Source: Novosphingobium sp. FKTRR1 | GTDB lineage: Bacteria > Pseudomonadota > Alphaproteobacteria > Sphingomonadales > Sphingomonadaceae | DNA length: 64,000 nucleotides | Direction: 5' to 3' | Assembly (NCBI RefSeq): GCF_020404405.1 | Contig: NZ_JAIZDA010000015.1 | Location: 52,137 to 116,136 of the forward strand | In this document: in pieces, positions 48,563-58,930 of the stretch | How the letters are laid out: each line of letters starts with the position of its first letter | How positions within the stretch are numbered: the stretch's first letter is position 1 | Program-made: the position numbers and the translations under genes | Notes under the pieces: model-generated | What the model saw: the letters and a program-made list of their open reading frames with translations, nothing else | Told to the model about the DNA's origin: nothing | Database searches by the model: none

Positions 48563-49984
48563 TCAGTTGTATTCGATCACCGCATCGCGACGCAGGTCGC
48601 GCAGGTAGGTCTGCGCGCGCTTGTTCACGCGATCGTCCTCCATCTGCGACTGCAACTGGTCGAAGCTTGGGCCCGAAGCGACCTTGGGATCATCGCGGCC
48701 GCACAGCAGCAGCACGCGCACGCCATCCTCGATCGAACCGAACGGCGGCGTTGCCTCGCCCACCGACAGCTTGAGCACGCTTTCCTGCAATGCGGCGGGC
48801 AGGTCGCGCGCGCGGATCTGGTCATTGGCGACGATCGAAGCGCCCAGCGTGGCGGCGGCGCTTTCGGCTTGGCCGCAACCCTTGATCGCCTTGATCGCCT
48901 TGGCGAATTCGGCGGCCTTGGCAGTGGCGTCCTTTTCGGGCGCGCCCTTGGGGAAAGCGATCGAGATCTGCTTGAGGCTGAGCACCGCATCGCGCGGATC
49001 GGCGGTCAGCACCTGCCGCTTGTCGATCACGTACATGATCGAATAGCCACCGTTGAGTTCGATCGGACCGGCTAGTTGCCCCGGCCCCATGCCGTTTGCG
49101 GCCGCAGCCAGTTCGGTCGGCAACTGGCCCAACCGGATCCAGCCCAGATCGCCGCCGACCGCAGCGGTCGACGCTTCGGAAAACTGACGGGCATAGGCGA
49201 CAAAGCTGCCGCCCTGCTTCAACTGGTCGACGATTTTCTGGGCGTTGCCCTTTACCTGCGGCTTGGTTTCATCGGTGGCGGCAAGGAAGATTTCGCCGAT
49301 CCGGTATTCCTCGGTGCCTTTGGCCGCCTTGAGCCGGTCCATCATTTCGCGCACTTCACCGTCGGAAACGTTGATGAACGGCTGGACGTTGCGGCGCAAC
49401 AGGCGCTGCCACGACAGTTCGCCCTTGATCTGACGCTTGAGCGAGGCGCCCGACGATCCCACCGAAATCAGGTACTTGTCGAGTGCAGCGGGGTTCTGGC
49501 CGAAGTTTTGCTGGGCGACGCGGTTGTAGCTTTCGGTGACTTCGTCCTCGGAAATGTCGATATCGGCCGCCTTGGCTTCCTGAATCTCCAACGTTTCGTC
49601 GATCAGGTTGCGCAGCACCTGCAACCGCAGCCGCTCCATTTCCTCTTGCCCGACCTTGCCGCCGTTGGCGTTGACGATCAGCGCCAGCCGCTGTTCGATG
49701 TCGGTACCGGTCACGATCTCGCCATTGACGACGGCGGTGGCGCGGCGGACGTTGGGATCGTTCTTGCCGAACAGCTTGGGATTGGCCGGAAGGTTCAACT
49801 GGCCTTGCGCCGGAGGGGCCACCGCATCGGCATCATCGACTGGCGCGGCCGACAATTGCTGCTGAGCCAGCGCGGTCGATGCCAGCGGCCCGGCCACGGT
49901 CGCCACGAGCCCTGCAACCAGGCCCAGCGCCATCGCGGGGCGAGCCAGGGGAAAAATCACACGCAAACCGGGCATCTTGGCCAT
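48563..49984 (-). CDS. surA: Periplasmic chaperone/peptidyl-prolyl isomerase SurA
   Basis: SurA escorts outer-membrane proteins, including LptD, across the periplasm. The 473-residue protein has a signal peptide (cleavage after STALA at about 39), an N-terminal SurA helical domain (about 80-230) and a parvulin-type domain near 240-330 (RIGEIFLAATDE ... GGDLGWIRLGQLP). The lptD gene lies immediately upstream on the same strand with a 219-base gap (49985-50203) in which I see no gene or clear signal. Confidence 0.93.
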   Translation of the reverse strand: MAKMPGLRVIFPLARPAMALGLVAGLVATVAGPLASTALAQQQLSAAPVDDADAVAPPAQGQLNLPANPKLFGKNDPNVRRATAVVNGEIVTGTDIEQRLALIVNANGGKVGQEEMERLRLQVLRNLIDETLEIQEAKAADIDISEDEVTESYNRVAQQNFGQNPAALDKYLISVGSSGASLKRQIKGELSWQRLLRRNVQPFINVSDGEVREMMDRLKAAKGTEEYRIGEIFLAATDETKPQVKGNAQKIVDQLKQGGSFVAYARQFSEASTAAVGGDLGWIRLGQLPTELAAAANGMGPGQLAGPIELNGGYSIMYVIDKRQVLTADPRDAVLSLKQISIAFPKGAPEKDATAKAAEFAKAIKAIKGCGQAESAAATLGASIVANDQIRARDLPAALQESVLKLSVGEATPPFGSIEDGVRVLLLCGRDDPKVASGPSFDQLQSQMEDDRVNKRAQTYLRDLRRDAVIEYN

Positions 49985-50203
49985 CAGAACATCCTGTCGG
50001 GGCGGGGGAGAATTCCCGCACGGTCATCGCCATCATCGGACGCCGGCATGGATCCGGCGCCCTTAACCAAGGCTGAGTGGCTGCGGGCTTAGCCCGATTG
50101 TTTGGCGCTGGGAAGTTGGTGCGCCGAAAATCCGGCCTTTTCCCGACACTATCCCCGTCGCAAGACGGACTGTCGCCCCTGCCGAAATCATTGCGCGCCT
50201 ATC

Positions 50204-52561
50204 CTACTTTGTGCCGATGTTGCGGAAGGCGATGCTGAGCAGGTAGGCGTTGCCCTTGTACGCATCGCCCGTGGTCACGTAATCGCGCCGCCAGGTCAGC
50301 GACAGATCGAAGCAGTCGTCGGTATAGGCAAAACCCAGCCGGTGGCGCAGCATCTGGAAGCCGTTGGACAAGTTGGTCGGGTCGGCCGACCGCGGCGTCA
50401 GGTTGGTTACGCCCGACCCGAATACCGACCAGTACCGGGCAAAGGCCACCCGCGCCGAAAAACGCAGTTCCTGCCGGTCGCGCAGATCCTCGAAGGTGGT
50501 GTCGATATCGCGGCTGAGACGCATATAGCCGATTTCGGCATACGTACGGTGGTTGCCGATCGTGGCGTCCACTTCGTTGCGGCGCAGCTTGAAGGTGTCC
50601 TTGTCGAGCCGGAACCGGTGGGTGAATTTGACCACGTCGCCAAAGCGCAGCTCGGTACGCCCGACGATATCCGACGAACGGTTGGACAGGCCGGTGCCAG
50701 CGGGGATCAGTCCGTTCTGGCTCGACAGCCGGCGCGATTGGCCGACCGTGGTCGATACGCGCCAGCCCGGCCGGTCGAGCCGCCAGTCGAAGCCGTAGGT
50801 GAAGCGCAAGCCGTCCTCGTACCGGTCATAGCCGGGGAAGCGGTTGAGCGTGAACAAGTTGGCGGTTTCAAGCTCGGTCGAGCGCGAATCCTCGTTGGGG
50901 ATATCAAGATTGCGCACATGGGGTGTCGCCACGATCTGCACATGCGGGGTGAACACTTGCGTGCCGCCGAACAATTCCCCGATCAACGGCCACTTCACGT
51001 CGATAGCGGCGGTCGCGATGCCGCGAGCCTGCCAGCCCGGCGTGCCGCGATAGATGTCGGTGGTGGTCAGCGCGTTCTGCGCGCTGTGATACAGATCGCC
51101 CCGGAGCAGCGCGGTAAAGGTCACTTCCTGACCCCACGGCGTCAACTGATGGAGATCCCACTGCGCCCGGCCAAAGCCGCGCTGGGTGTCTTGCCCGGCG
51201 GTTCGGGTCAGCGCGAGGGTGTTCAACTCCAGCTCAAGCTTGCCGTCGATGCCGGGAATTTCGGTGCGGCGGCGGTATTCGAGCGAGGGCAGCGCGATCG
51301 GCACGAGCCCCTGTCGGTCCCCTACGCGAAGGGTCTGGACCGCCCAGCCAGCAAGGCTGAAATAGCTGTCGTTGTCGATCCGTTCGAGGTTGAGCGACGA
51401 GCGCAGCCGGTCGTCGCGGCTGATGTCATAGCGGCGCAGGAAGGTGCGGTCGGATGCCACCCGGCCATAACCGGTCAGGCTCCAGTTCTCGTCGAACTGA
51501 AACCGGCCGTTGGCCTCGAAATAGCCGCGAAACGCGCTGCTGCCGGTGGTAGAGGTCAGGCCGGTGGCCACATCGATCTTGCGGCTTTGGGTGACATAGC
51601 CGGTCACCTCGAAAGCACCGTTCTTGGCCAGCTGGCGATAATGTGCCTGCAGCATCGGCAGTGCCTTGGTGAACACCGTGCCGGTGAGCGCCAGATCCTT
51701 GTTGTCGGCCAGGCGCAGGTAATACGTGTCGCTGACCTCGACGCCATTGTTCGAGCCAAGCCGGAAGCTGGGGATCAGCAAGCCCGATTCGGCCCGGAAA
51801 TCAGCGGTATGGCCAAGCCCCGGCAGAGGTAGCAGGTCAATCCCGAACACGCGAAGCTTGGCGCCGTAGTAGCGTACCCGCTTGTCCGACGCGCGATAAG
51901 TCACGCGAACGGCGGTGATTTCCCAGCTCGGCCGTTTGGGGCAGCCCGAATCATCCTCGACGGCGCACCCGGTATAGACGCCGTTGTGCAGCACCATGTC
52001 GCCCCGCGCGTCGCGGGTGGCCGACCGCGCCGCTAGCCGTCCGCCTTCGCGCAATGCCAGCAGCAGGTCTTCGGTCGCGCCGGCCTTCAACTCGTCGGTC
52101 AGTTCGAGCTTGTCGGTATAGAGCACGTTGCCATCGGCATCGACCAGACGGATGTTGCCCTGCGCCTCGATCGCGCCGGTGGTGCGGTTCCAGGTGACCG
52201 CATCGGCGCGCACGCTCTGGTCGGCACGGCGCATGATCACGTTGCCGTTGGCGGTGACGATCTGCGCCTTGTCGTCATAGAGCAGGCTGTCTGCCTCGAA
52301 CCGGACCTGCTCGGTTGCATCCGTATTGGTGGCAACCGTGGACGGTGTCAGCTGGACGGGCCCAGTCTTGGCAGGCCCAGTCTTGGCAGGCGCAGTCTGG
52401 ACAGGCGCTATCTGGGCAAGCGCCGCTTGGGACAGCGCGAGTCCCGAAAAGGCAATGGTGCCGCACAGCAGCCGCCAGCGGGAGAAATGTCCCGGCGTAA
52501 GGCGGGCGTACCGCAAGCATTGGTCAAAGGCTTGCGGCTGGGGCCGCTGATCGGATCGCAT
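50204..52561 (-). CDS. lptD: LPS-assembly protein LptD
   Basis: LptD is the outer-membrane barrel that inserts lipopolysaccharide. The 785-residue product has a signal peptide, a low-complexity Pro/Thr/Gln-rich spacer (TGPAKTGP-like repeats), an OstA/LptA-like domain (about 85-200) and the long LptD barrel. Cysteines at the CAVEDDSGC segment and a late DDCFD correspond to regions that form disulfides in other LptD proteins. The ATG at 52561 was chosen; the frame continues upstream into pepA leader sequence. Divergent from pepA. Confidence 0.93.
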   Translation of the reverse strand: MRSDQRPQPQAFDQCLRYARLTPGHFSRWRLLCGTIAFSGLALSQAALAQIAPVQTAPAKTGPAKTGPVQLTPSTVATNTDATEQVRFEADSLLYDDKAQIVTANGNVIMRRADQSVRADAVTWNRTTGAIEAQGNIRLVDADGNVLYTDKLELTDELKAGATEDLLLALREGGRLAARSATRDARGDMVLHNGVYTGCAVEDDSGCPKRPSWEITAVRVTYRASDKRVRYYGAKLRVFGIDLLPLPGLGHTADFRAESGLLIPSFRLGSNNGVEVSDTYYLRLADNKDLALTGTVFTKALPMLQAHYRQLAKNGAFEVTGYVTQSRKIDVATGLTSTTGSSAFRGYFEANGRFQFDENWSLTGYGRVASDRTFLRRYDISRDDRLRSSLNLERIDNDSYFSLAGWAVQTLRVGDRQGLVPIALPSLEYRRRTEIPGIDGKLELELNTLALTRTAGQDTQRGFGRAQWDLHQLTPWGQEVTFTALLRGDLYHSAQNALTTTDIYRGTPGWQARGIATAAIDVKWPLIGELFGGTQVFTPHVQIVATPHVRNLDIPNEDSRSTELETANLFTLNRFPGYDRYEDGLRFTYGFDWRLDRPGWRVSTTVGQSRRLSSQNGLIPAGTGLSNRSSDIVGRTELRFGDVVKFTHRFRLDKDTFKLRRNEVDATIGNHRTYAEIGYMRLSRDIDTTFEDLRDRQELRFSARVAFARYWSVFGSGVTNLTPRSADPTNLSNGFQMLRHRLGFAYTDDCFDLSLTWRRDYVTTGDAYKGNAYLLSIAFRNIGTK

Positions 52562-52670
52562 GCGCTTGCCTATCGCACCAGCGCGCCCTAACTGCAAACC
52601 AACATTTTTCGCGCTGTCAGACTGCTGCCGATCGACTTGCAGCAAGCGCGTTTCCGACAGGAGCCCACTG

Positions 52671-54146
52671 ATGAACATCGTTTTCCGTGAAGCAGGCGAA
52701 GCCGTTCCGCGCTTGCAGGCCCGTCTGGTAGCCGAAGGCGCGCTGCCGCAAGACCTTGACCTCGCCTTGCGCGAAGGGGCGAGCGCCTCGCGGTTCACGG
52801 GCAAGCCCGGACAGGTGTTCGAGGGCTTTCAGTACCACGACGGCAGCATCGGCGGCGGGTTGAAGCGCATCGCGCTGGCGGGAATCGGCGATCCTGCGGC
52901 CACTGGCACCGCGCGCCGGGCCACGTTGGAACGCGCCGGTGGCGCGCTGACAGCGAAGTACCTGACATCGGGCGAAGCGGTGCTGGCGATCGACTTTGCC
53001 GGAGCGGCTTTGTCGGCGCAGGATGCGGCTGCGGTGTTGCTGGGCGCAAGGCTGCGCGGCTGGCGCTACGATGTCTATCGCACCAAGCTGACCGATGAGC
53101 AGAAGCCTTCACTCACCGAAATCGCAGTGTTCAACGCGCCCGCCGGCACCGAAGCGGTGTGGGCGGTCGAAGTCGCGGTGGCGCAAGGCGTCGAGTTCAC
53201 CCGCGAACTGGTCACCGAACCTGCCAACGTGATTTACCCGGAAAGCTTCGTGGCGCGGGTTGAGGCGCGTTTTGCGGGCCTTGGCGTCGATATCGTGGTG
53301 CTCGACAAGGCGCAGTTGACCGAACTTGGCATGGGCGCGCTGCTCGGCGTGGCGCAAGGGTCGGTGCGGGAACCGCGTGTGCTGGCACTGCGCTGGAAGG
53401 GCAAGGCGGGCGCACGGCCGACTGCGTTTGTCGGCAAGGGCGTGACTTTCGACACCGGCGGCATCTCGATCAAGCCCGCTGGCGGCATGGAGGACATGAA
53501 GTGGGACATGGGCGGCGCTGCCGCCGTGGCCGGGGCGATGCTGACGCTCGCCCTGCGCCGGGCCGAGGCTGACGTGATCGGCGTGGTCGGGCTGGTCGAG
53601 AACATGCCCGACGGCAATGCCCAGCGCCCCGGTGACGTCGTCACCTCGCTGTCGGGCCAGACCATCGAGGTGATCAACACCGATGCCGAAGGACGGCTGG
53701 TGCTGTGCGACGTGCTGACCTGGGTGCAGCGCGAATATGCGCCCGCCACAATCGTCGATCTGGCTACGCTGACCGGCGCGATCATCGTGTCGCTGGGCCA
53801 TGAACACGCCGGCATGTTCACCAACGACGATCTGCTGGCCAGCCAGCTCGATGCGGCGGGCAAGGCCAGCGGTGATGCGCTGTGGCGCTTCCCGCTGGGC
53901 GCGGCCTACGACAAGCTGATCGATTCGCCGATTGCCGACATGAAGAACGTGGGCCCCCGCTATGGCGGCTCGATCACGGCGGCGCAGTTCCTGCAGCGTT
54001 ACATCGACAAGGGCGTGGCCTGGGCCCACCTCGACATCGCGGGCACCGTGTGGATCGACAAGCCCGGCGCCACCCACGACAAGGGCGCGACCGGCTTCGG
54101 CGTGCGCCTGCTCGACGCCTATGTCCGCGACGTGCTGGAGGGATAA
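52671..54146 (+). CDS. pepA: Leucyl aminopeptidase PepA (M17)
   Basis: A 491-residue M17 dizinc aminopeptidase. The diagnostic NTDAEGRLVL motif is intact, with GKGVTFDTGGISIKP and MKWDMGGAAAV upstream supplying the remaining metal and catalytic residues. The N-terminal macro-like domain is about 150 residues. ATG at 52671, with CAGGAG upstream. It starts the pepA-DUF2256-holC-ndk string. Confidence 0.96.
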   Translation: MNIVFREAGEAVPRLQARLVAEGALPQDLDLALREGASASRFTGKPGQVFEGFQYHDGSIGGGLKRIALAGIGDPAATGTARRATLERAGGALTAKYLTSGEAVLAIDFAGAALSAQDAAAVLLGARLRGWRYDVYRTKLTDEQKPSLTEIAVFNAPAGTEAVWAVEVAVAQGVEFTRELVTEPANVIYPESFVARVEARFAGLGVDIVVLDKAQLTELGMGALLGVAQGSVREPRVLALRWKGKAGARPTAFVGKGVTFDTGGISIKPAGGMEDMKWDMGGAAAVAGAMLTLALRRAEADVIGVVGLVENMPDGNAQRPGDVVTSLSGQTIEVINTDAEGRLVLCDVLTWVQREYAPATIVDLATLTGAIIVSLGHEHAGMFTNDDLLASQLDAAGKASGDALWRFPLGAAYDKLIDSPIADMKNVGPRYGGSITAAQFLQRYIDKGVAWAHLDIAGTVWIDKPGATHDKGATGFGVRLLDAYVRDVLEG

Positions 54147-54155
54147 GGGTTCCTC

Positions 54156-54305
<150 letters not shown>

Positions 54306-54308
54306 ACC

Positions 54309-54743
54309 ATGCGCGTCGATTTCTATCAGTTGACCCGCGATCCTGCCGAACTGGTGCTGCCGCTGATCGCGCGCAACACCATGACCGCCAACGAGCGGTT
54401 GCTGGTGGTGTCGGACGATGCCGCGCAACTGGCGCGCATCAGCGATGCCTTGTGGACGCGCCTGCCCGAAAGCTTTCTGGCGCATGGACTCGCCGGGGGT
54501 GAGCACGACACCCGCCAGCCGATCCTGTTGTCCGCCATACCCGAGCCAGCCAACGGCGCCCGCTTCATCGCGTTGGCCGATGGCGTGTGGCGCGAAAGCG
54601 AAGGCACCACCCGCGCCTTCCTGCTGTTCCCCCCCGACCGCATCGACGACGCCCGCGCCTGCTGGCGCATGCTGGGCCAGCGCGAAGGCGTGGAACGCAA
54701 ATACTGGAAGCAGGACGGGGGCAAGTGGCGCGAAGGGCCGTAG
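54309..54743 (+). CDS. holC: DNA polymerase III chi subunit HolC
   Basis: HolC links the clamp loader to single-strand binding protein. The 144-residue protein has the MxVDFYQL opening and the WKQDGGKW close that typify alphaproteobacterial HolC, with the central LPILLS strand region. The pepA-holC-ndk order is standard in the group. Confidence 0.92.
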   Translation: MRVDFYQLTRDPAELVLPLIARNTMTANERLLVVSDDAAQLARISDALWTRLPESFLAHGLAGGEHDTRQPILLSAIPEPANGARFIALADGVWRESEGTTRAFLLFPPDRIDDARACWRMLGQREGVERKYWKQDGGKWREGP

Positions 54744-54835
54744 GGCAAGCCTGACTTGCTCAGAACCTTGCGGCAGCGCGCGATCCCGGCTAGGGGCGCG
54801 CCCAACGAGACAACCCCCTTCGCAAGGAACATCCC

Positions 54836-55258
54836 ATGGCGGTTACCCGCACCTTTTCGATCATCAAGCCCGACGCCACGCGCCGCAACCTGACTGGCGC
54901 GGTCACCAAGTTCCTTGAAGAAGCAGGCCTTCGCGTGGTCGCTTCCAAGCGCCTGCAACTGAGCCGCGAACAGGCCGAAGGCTTCTATGCCGTTCACAAG
55001 GAACGCCCCTTCTTCAACGACCTGGTGTCGTTCATGATCTCGGGCCCGGTGGTCGTGCAGGTGCTGGAAGGCGAAGACGCCGTGAAGCGCAACCGCGACA
55101 TCATGGGCGCCACCAACCCCGCCAACGCCGAGCCGGGCACGATCCGCAAGGAACTGGCCGAATCGATCGAGGCCAACTCGGTCCACGGTTCGGATTCGGA
55201 AGAGAACGCCGCCATCGAAATCGCCTATTTCTTCAAGCCCGAAGAAATCGTCGGCTGA
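54836..55258 (+). CDS. ndk: Nucleoside diphosphate kinase
   Basis: Ndk balances nucleoside triphosphate pools by ping-pong phosphate transfer through His 117 (NSVHGSDS). The 140-residue protein has the family opening [11 protein letters not shown] and the [14 protein letters not shown] and [10 protein letters not shown] segments. SD AAGGAA upstream of the ATG. A Rho-independent terminator follows. Confidence 0.97.
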   Translation: MAVTRTFSIIKPDATRRNLTGAVTKFLEEAGLRVVASKRLQLSREQAEGFYAVHKERPFFNDLVSFMISGPVVVQVLEGEDAVKRNRDIMGATNPANAEPGTIRKELAESIEANSVHGSDSEENAAIEIAYFFKPEEIVG

Positions 55259-55286
55259 TCGCGACCGCGTTCTCGCGCAAGTGACC

Positions 55287-55323
55287 AAGGGGTCGGGGGC
55301 ATGCAGCCTCCGACCCCTTTTTC
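55287..55323 (+). terminator. Rho-independent terminator of ndk
   Basis: AAGGGGTCGG(G)GGC, a short ATGCA loop and GCCTCCGACCCCTT form a long GC-rich stem followed by TTTTT, 29 bases after the ndk stop. Confidence 0.9.
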
Positions 55324-55371
55324 TTGGCGGTCAGCTGGGCTAGGCTCCGGCAAAATTCGGAGAGCGATGCG

Positions 55372-55623
55372 ATGATGGGAATGGGCGAGGGCGCGTGCCC
55401 TTTCGAATTCAACTTCGATGAAAAGACCTTCAAGCCGGGCGACACGGTCAGCTACCGCGTGACCGGCGATTCGCTGTATGAGGGCATGCCGTTCGCGGGC
55501 GAACTGCTTGAAGTGCATGACGATCACGTCGTTATCGCGGGTGATCCCAACGATGCCAGTGTGCGCTATCGTGCCACGCGCGAAGCGCGGCCGGTGGTGC
55601 AGGTCAGCGAAGTTCTGGCCTAA
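55372..55623 (+). CDS. Uncharacterised 83-residue protein
   Basis: I do not recognise this small acidic protein. It has no signal peptide or membrane segment. Its central part, KPGDTVSYRVTGDSLYEGMPFAGELLEVHDDHVVIAGD, looks like a small beta-barrel (SH3- or KOW-like), which is inference. The ATG at 55372 (a second follows at 55375) is preceded by CGGAGAG, a good SD. It is convergent with the MFS gene and overlaps its stop by 4 bases. Confidence 0.65.
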   Translation: MMGMGEGACPFEFNFDEKTFKPGDTVSYRVTGDSLYEGMPFAGELLEVHDDHVVIAGDPNDASVRYRATREARPVVQVSEVLA

Positions 55624-56771
55624 GCCTGAACTGTCTGGCTGCGCCCGTACCAGCGGCTCAGCATCAGCGCCATCGTCAGCACCGCGGCCAGTCCGGCGAG
55701 GATCGGCAGGCGGAATGTGCCACCGGCCTGCAACACGCCAGCGGCGAGCAGGCAGGCCGCCGAACAGCCCAGATCCCAGCCGCCCTCGGTCGCCATGTTG
55801 AAGCGCAGCACGCAGGGCGAGCGGCGCGCCATGCCGTAAAGCGGCGTGAGCATGGCGGTGGCGGCCATCGGCGTCACCAATGCTCCCAGTGCGGTCGCGC
55901 CCACCGCCAGCCATGGGCTGCCATAGGCAGCACCCTTTAGCACCAGCGCGAGGGCCGCCGCGCCATAGGCCAGCGCCAAGGAGTGCTGCGGCCGACCGCC
56001 GTCGATGAGCTTGCCCACCAGCACGCTGCCCGCCGCAGCGGCGAGCCCCGCCACCGCGATCGCGCCGCCAAAGCTGTCGAAATGCTCGCCCAACGAGGCA
56101 AACAGCGCCAGATTCCACAGCACGACCGAGCAGCCCGCATGGAACCCTTCGTTGAGGTAGAGGGTGCGGGCAAAGTGCATGGCCTTGTGATCGAGCGTCG
56201 CGCGCGCCGGGACCGATGGGTTGGGCGCGGTCAACAGCGGGACAGCGGCCAACGCCTGAATCCCAGCGATCACGCCGAACCCGATCGCGGCGCCCGCCCG
56301 CGCAAGCAAAAGTCCACCGACGATCGGGGCGACCACGCCGACGATCGCTGCGGTCGCCTGCTGGATGCTCACCTGCCGCCCGCCTTGCGAACTGTCACCA
56401 AGGCTTGAGACGAAGGCGTGATAGCCGGTCCAGTACAGCACGCTGCCGAACCCGGAGACGAGCAGGAAAACCGCCAACAGTGGTCCGATGCCGTCGACGT
56501 GCGGCAGGATCAGGAAGCTGATCGTGCGAATGGCGATGCCGGTCAGCACCACGCTGCGCAGGCCCGCCGCCTTTGCCAGCGGCAGCACGGCGCCGCGCAA
56601 GGCAAAGCGCGACAGCAGGATCACCGCGAAGCTGGCCAGCGCGGCCGGATAGCTCATGCCCCGGCTGACGAGAAATCCGGCGATGAAGATGCCACCGCTG
56701 GCTTCGACAAAGGATTGCAGGCCAGTGTGAAAATAGACCGGGCGAAGGCGGTCGGCAGTCGCATGGGGCAT
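55620..56771 (-). CDS. MFS transporter
   Basis: A 383-residue integral membrane protein with about 11-12 hydrophobic segments of the major facilitator superfamily (for example GGIFIAGFLVSRGMSYPAAL near the start). The usual loop 2-3 basic motif is weak. Substrate unknown. It begins 9 bases after the purN stop and may be cotranscribed with purM-purN. The ATG at 56771 was chosen over one 19 codons upstream inside purN. Confidence 0.85.
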   Translation of the reverse strand: MPHATADRLRPVYFHTGLQSFVEASGGIFIAGFLVSRGMSYPAALASFAVILLSRFALRGAVLPLAKAAGLRSVVLTGIAIRTISFLILPHVDGIGPLLAVFLLVSGFGSVLYWTGYHAFVSSLGDSSQGGRQVSIQQATAAIVGVVAPIVGGLLLARAGAAIGFGVIAGIQALAAVPLLTAPNPSVPARATLDHKAMHFARTLYLNEGFHAGCSVVLWNLALFASLGEHFDSFGGAIAVAGLAAAAGSVLVGKLIDGGRPQHSLALAYGAAALALVLKGAAYGSPWLAVGATALGALVTPMAATAMLTPLYGMARRSPCVLRFNMATEGGWDLGCSAACLLAAGVLQAGGTFRLPILAGLAAVLTMALMLSRWYGRSQTVQA

Positions 56772-56779
56772 CGGTTGGG

Positions 56780-57724
56780 TCAGAAATCCAGTATTGCGGC
56801 AAGGCGACGCGGGGCAATGGCGGCCCAACTGCGTTGCAACCAGGCGGCCAGATCATCCCAGTCGTTGCGTCCCAGATCAAGCCTGATTGCGATCCAGCCA
56901 TCACCGAAATAAGCGGGCCGATAAAAGCGCTCCGGGTCGCTTTCGATCAGTTGTTCCTGCTCGTCCACGCCGCTGATCTTGACCAGCAGCGCCACGCGCC
57001 CATCGCCATGGTGATCGACCGAGACATAGGCAAATTTCTTGCCCTTGATGATGCCGAAGCAGGGCATGCCGTGGCTGACGACTTCGTCGGCCTCGGGCAG
57101 GGCCAGCGCGTGATTGCGCACTTGCTCCACGAGATGCTCGGGCGAAGTCTCGCGCGTGACCAGTTCGGCAAGGCAGCGTGGATAAAGCTGGTGTTCGGCG
57201 AACAGCACCCGGCTGGCGAGGCTCTCGGCCGTGTCACCGGGCGCGATGGCCACGGCGATCTGGCCCAGCAACGGTCCGGCATCGAGATCGACGGTCACCA
57301 GATGGACGCTGCACCCGCCGTGGCTGTCCCCGGCCTCGATCGCCCGCTGGTGGGTGTGCAACCCCGGATAGGCGGGCAGCAGCGAGGGGTGGATGTTGAC
57401 CATGCGCCCTTCCCAGCGCCCGACGAATTCGGGGCTGAGGATGCGCATGTACCCGGCCAGCGCGATGAATTGCGCCCCTGCGGCCAGTACTTGCGCTTCC
57501 ATCGCAGTGTCGTGCTCGGCGCGCGACAGGCCTTTGTGTGGCAGGGCAAAGGTCGGCACGCCCTCGGCCGCAGCCAGCGCAAGGCCGCCGGCCTCGGGGT
57601 TATTCGAGGCGACGAGCACGATTTCGTACGGGCAATCGGCCAGTCGACTGGCATAGTGCAAGGCGGCCATGTTGGTCCCGCTGCCGCCGATGAACACGGC
57701 AACAGGGATGCGCGGCTTAGCCAA
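56780..57724 (-). CDS. purN: Phosphoribosylglycinamide formyltransferase PurN fused to an MmcQ/YjbR domain
   Basis: Residues 5-190 form a PurN enzyme for the third step of purine synthesis: GGSGTNM near the start, the formyl-folate and catalytic residues in [21 protein letters not shown] and the D in [11 protein letters not shown]. Residues about 205-314 add a second domain matching the MmcQ/YjbR (DUF419) family: [27 protein letters not shown] and [14 protein letters not shown]. Free-standing PurN is about 190-215 residues. The start is a TTG at 57724 ([10 protein letters not shown]) overlapping the purM stop. Confidence 0.92.
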   Translation of the reverse strand: MAKPRIPVAVFIGGSGTNMAALHYASRLADCPYEIVLVASNNPEAGGLALAAAEGVPTFALPHKGLSRAEHDTAMEAQVLAAGAQFIALAGYMRILSPEFVGRWEGRMVNIHPSLLPAYPGLHTHQRAIEAGDSHGGCSVHLVTVDLDAGPLLGQIAVAIAPGDTAESLASRVLFAEHQLYPRCLAELVTRETSPEHLVEQVRNHALALPEADEVVSHGMPCFGIIKGKKFAYVSVDHHGDGRVALLVKISGVDEQEQLIESDPERFYRPAYFGDGWIAIRLDLGRNDWDDLAAWLQRSWAAIAPRRLAAILDF

Positions 57725-58823
57725 TGTGGACCGCTTCCCAGGCTTCACGCGCCGACCATGCATCGGCGCTGCCGAACACGGTGCAGCCCTTGTCGCCCGC
57801 CACGATGTCACCGATGCGCGCCACGCTTTCGCCCGCCGCGGTCAGGTCTGCCACCAGCGCGTCGGCCTGATCGGGCGAAACCGCCAGCACCATGCCGATG
57901 CCGCAGTTGAAAGTGCGTGCCATCTCGCCCGGCTCGATGTTGCCCTGCGCCTGCAGGAAGGCCATCAGCTTGGGCTGCTCCCAGCTATCGGCGTCGATCC
58001 GGGCATGCAGGCCCTTTGGCAGCACGCGCGGCACGTTTTCGAGCAGGCCACCGCCGGTGATGTGCGCCAGCGCGTTGATCCGCCCGGACCGGATGAAGGG
58101 CAGCAGCGCCTTCACATAGATTCGCGTCGGTTCGATCAGATGGTCGATCAGCAGCCGTTCGTTGTCGAACAGCGCGGGCCGATCCAGCTTCCAGCCCTTG
58201 TCCGCCGCCAGCCGACGGACCAGCGAATACCCGTTGGAGTGGACACCCGACGACGCAAGGCCGAGCAGCACGTCGCCTTCGCGCACGCGCTCGCCGGTCA
58301 ATTGCTCGCCGCGTTCGACCGCGCCGACGCAGAAACCGGCCAGATCGTAGTCGCCATCGGCGTACATGCCGGGCATTTCTGCGGTCTCGCCGCCGATCAG
58401 CGCGCACCCGGCCAGCTTGCAGCCATCGGCGATGCCCGCGACCACGCGTTCGGCAACCCCGTTGTCGAGCCGGCCGGTGGCGAAATAGTCGAGAAAGAAC
58501 AGCGGTTCGGCGCCTTGCACGATCAGATCGTTGACGCACATGGCGACAAGATCGATGCCGATCTGGTCATGCCGGTCATGATCGATCGCCAGTTTTACCT
58601 TGGTGCCCACGCCATCGTTGCCGGCCACCAGCAGCGGGTCTTTGTACCCCGCCGCCTTCAGGTCGAAGAACCCGCCGAAGCCGCCCAGTTCGGCGTCGGC
58701 GCCGGGCCGAGCCGTGGACTTGGCCAGCGGGCCGATCGCCCGGACAAGTGCATTGCCGGCGGCGATGTTCACGCCTGCCTGCTGATAGCTGTAACGCTGC
58801 GGAGTCTGATCGTCGGTTGCCAT
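57717..58823 (-). CDS. purM: Phosphoribosylformylglycinamidine cyclo-ligase PurM
   Basis: PurM (AIR synthetase) closes the imidazole ring. The 368-residue protein has the family [46 protein letters not shown] and [16 protein letters not shown] motifs, in order. It overlaps purN by 8 bases and is divergent from the DUF2066 gene, the standard arrangement in sphingomonads. Confidence 0.97.
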   Translation of the reverse strand: MATDDQTPQRYSYQQAGVNIAAGNALVRAIGPLAKSTARPGADAELGGFGGFFDLKAAGYKDPLLVAGNDGVGTKVKLAIDHDRHDQIGIDLVAMCVNDLIVQGAEPLFFLDYFATGRLDNGVAERVVAGIADGCKLAGCALIGGETAEMPGMYADGDYDLAGFCVGAVERGEQLTGERVREGDVLLGLASSGVHSNGYSLVRRLAADKGWKLDRPALFDNERLLIDHLIEPTRIYVKALLPFIRSGRINALAHITGGGLLENVPRVLPKGLHARIDADSWEQPKLMAFLQAQGNIEPGEMARTFNCGIGMVLAVSPDQADALVADLTAAGESVARIGDIVAGDKGCTVFGSADAWSAREAWEAVHIG

Positions 58824-58930
58824 GGGCAGCGCGCCTAGCGCTTTCCTGCTTGGATTTCCACTTGCCTTTGGGCAAAAGCGCGCCGAAGCCGTTGGTCGTG
58901 CCCGTGCGGCCCTGTTTCTGCGGAGTTATC

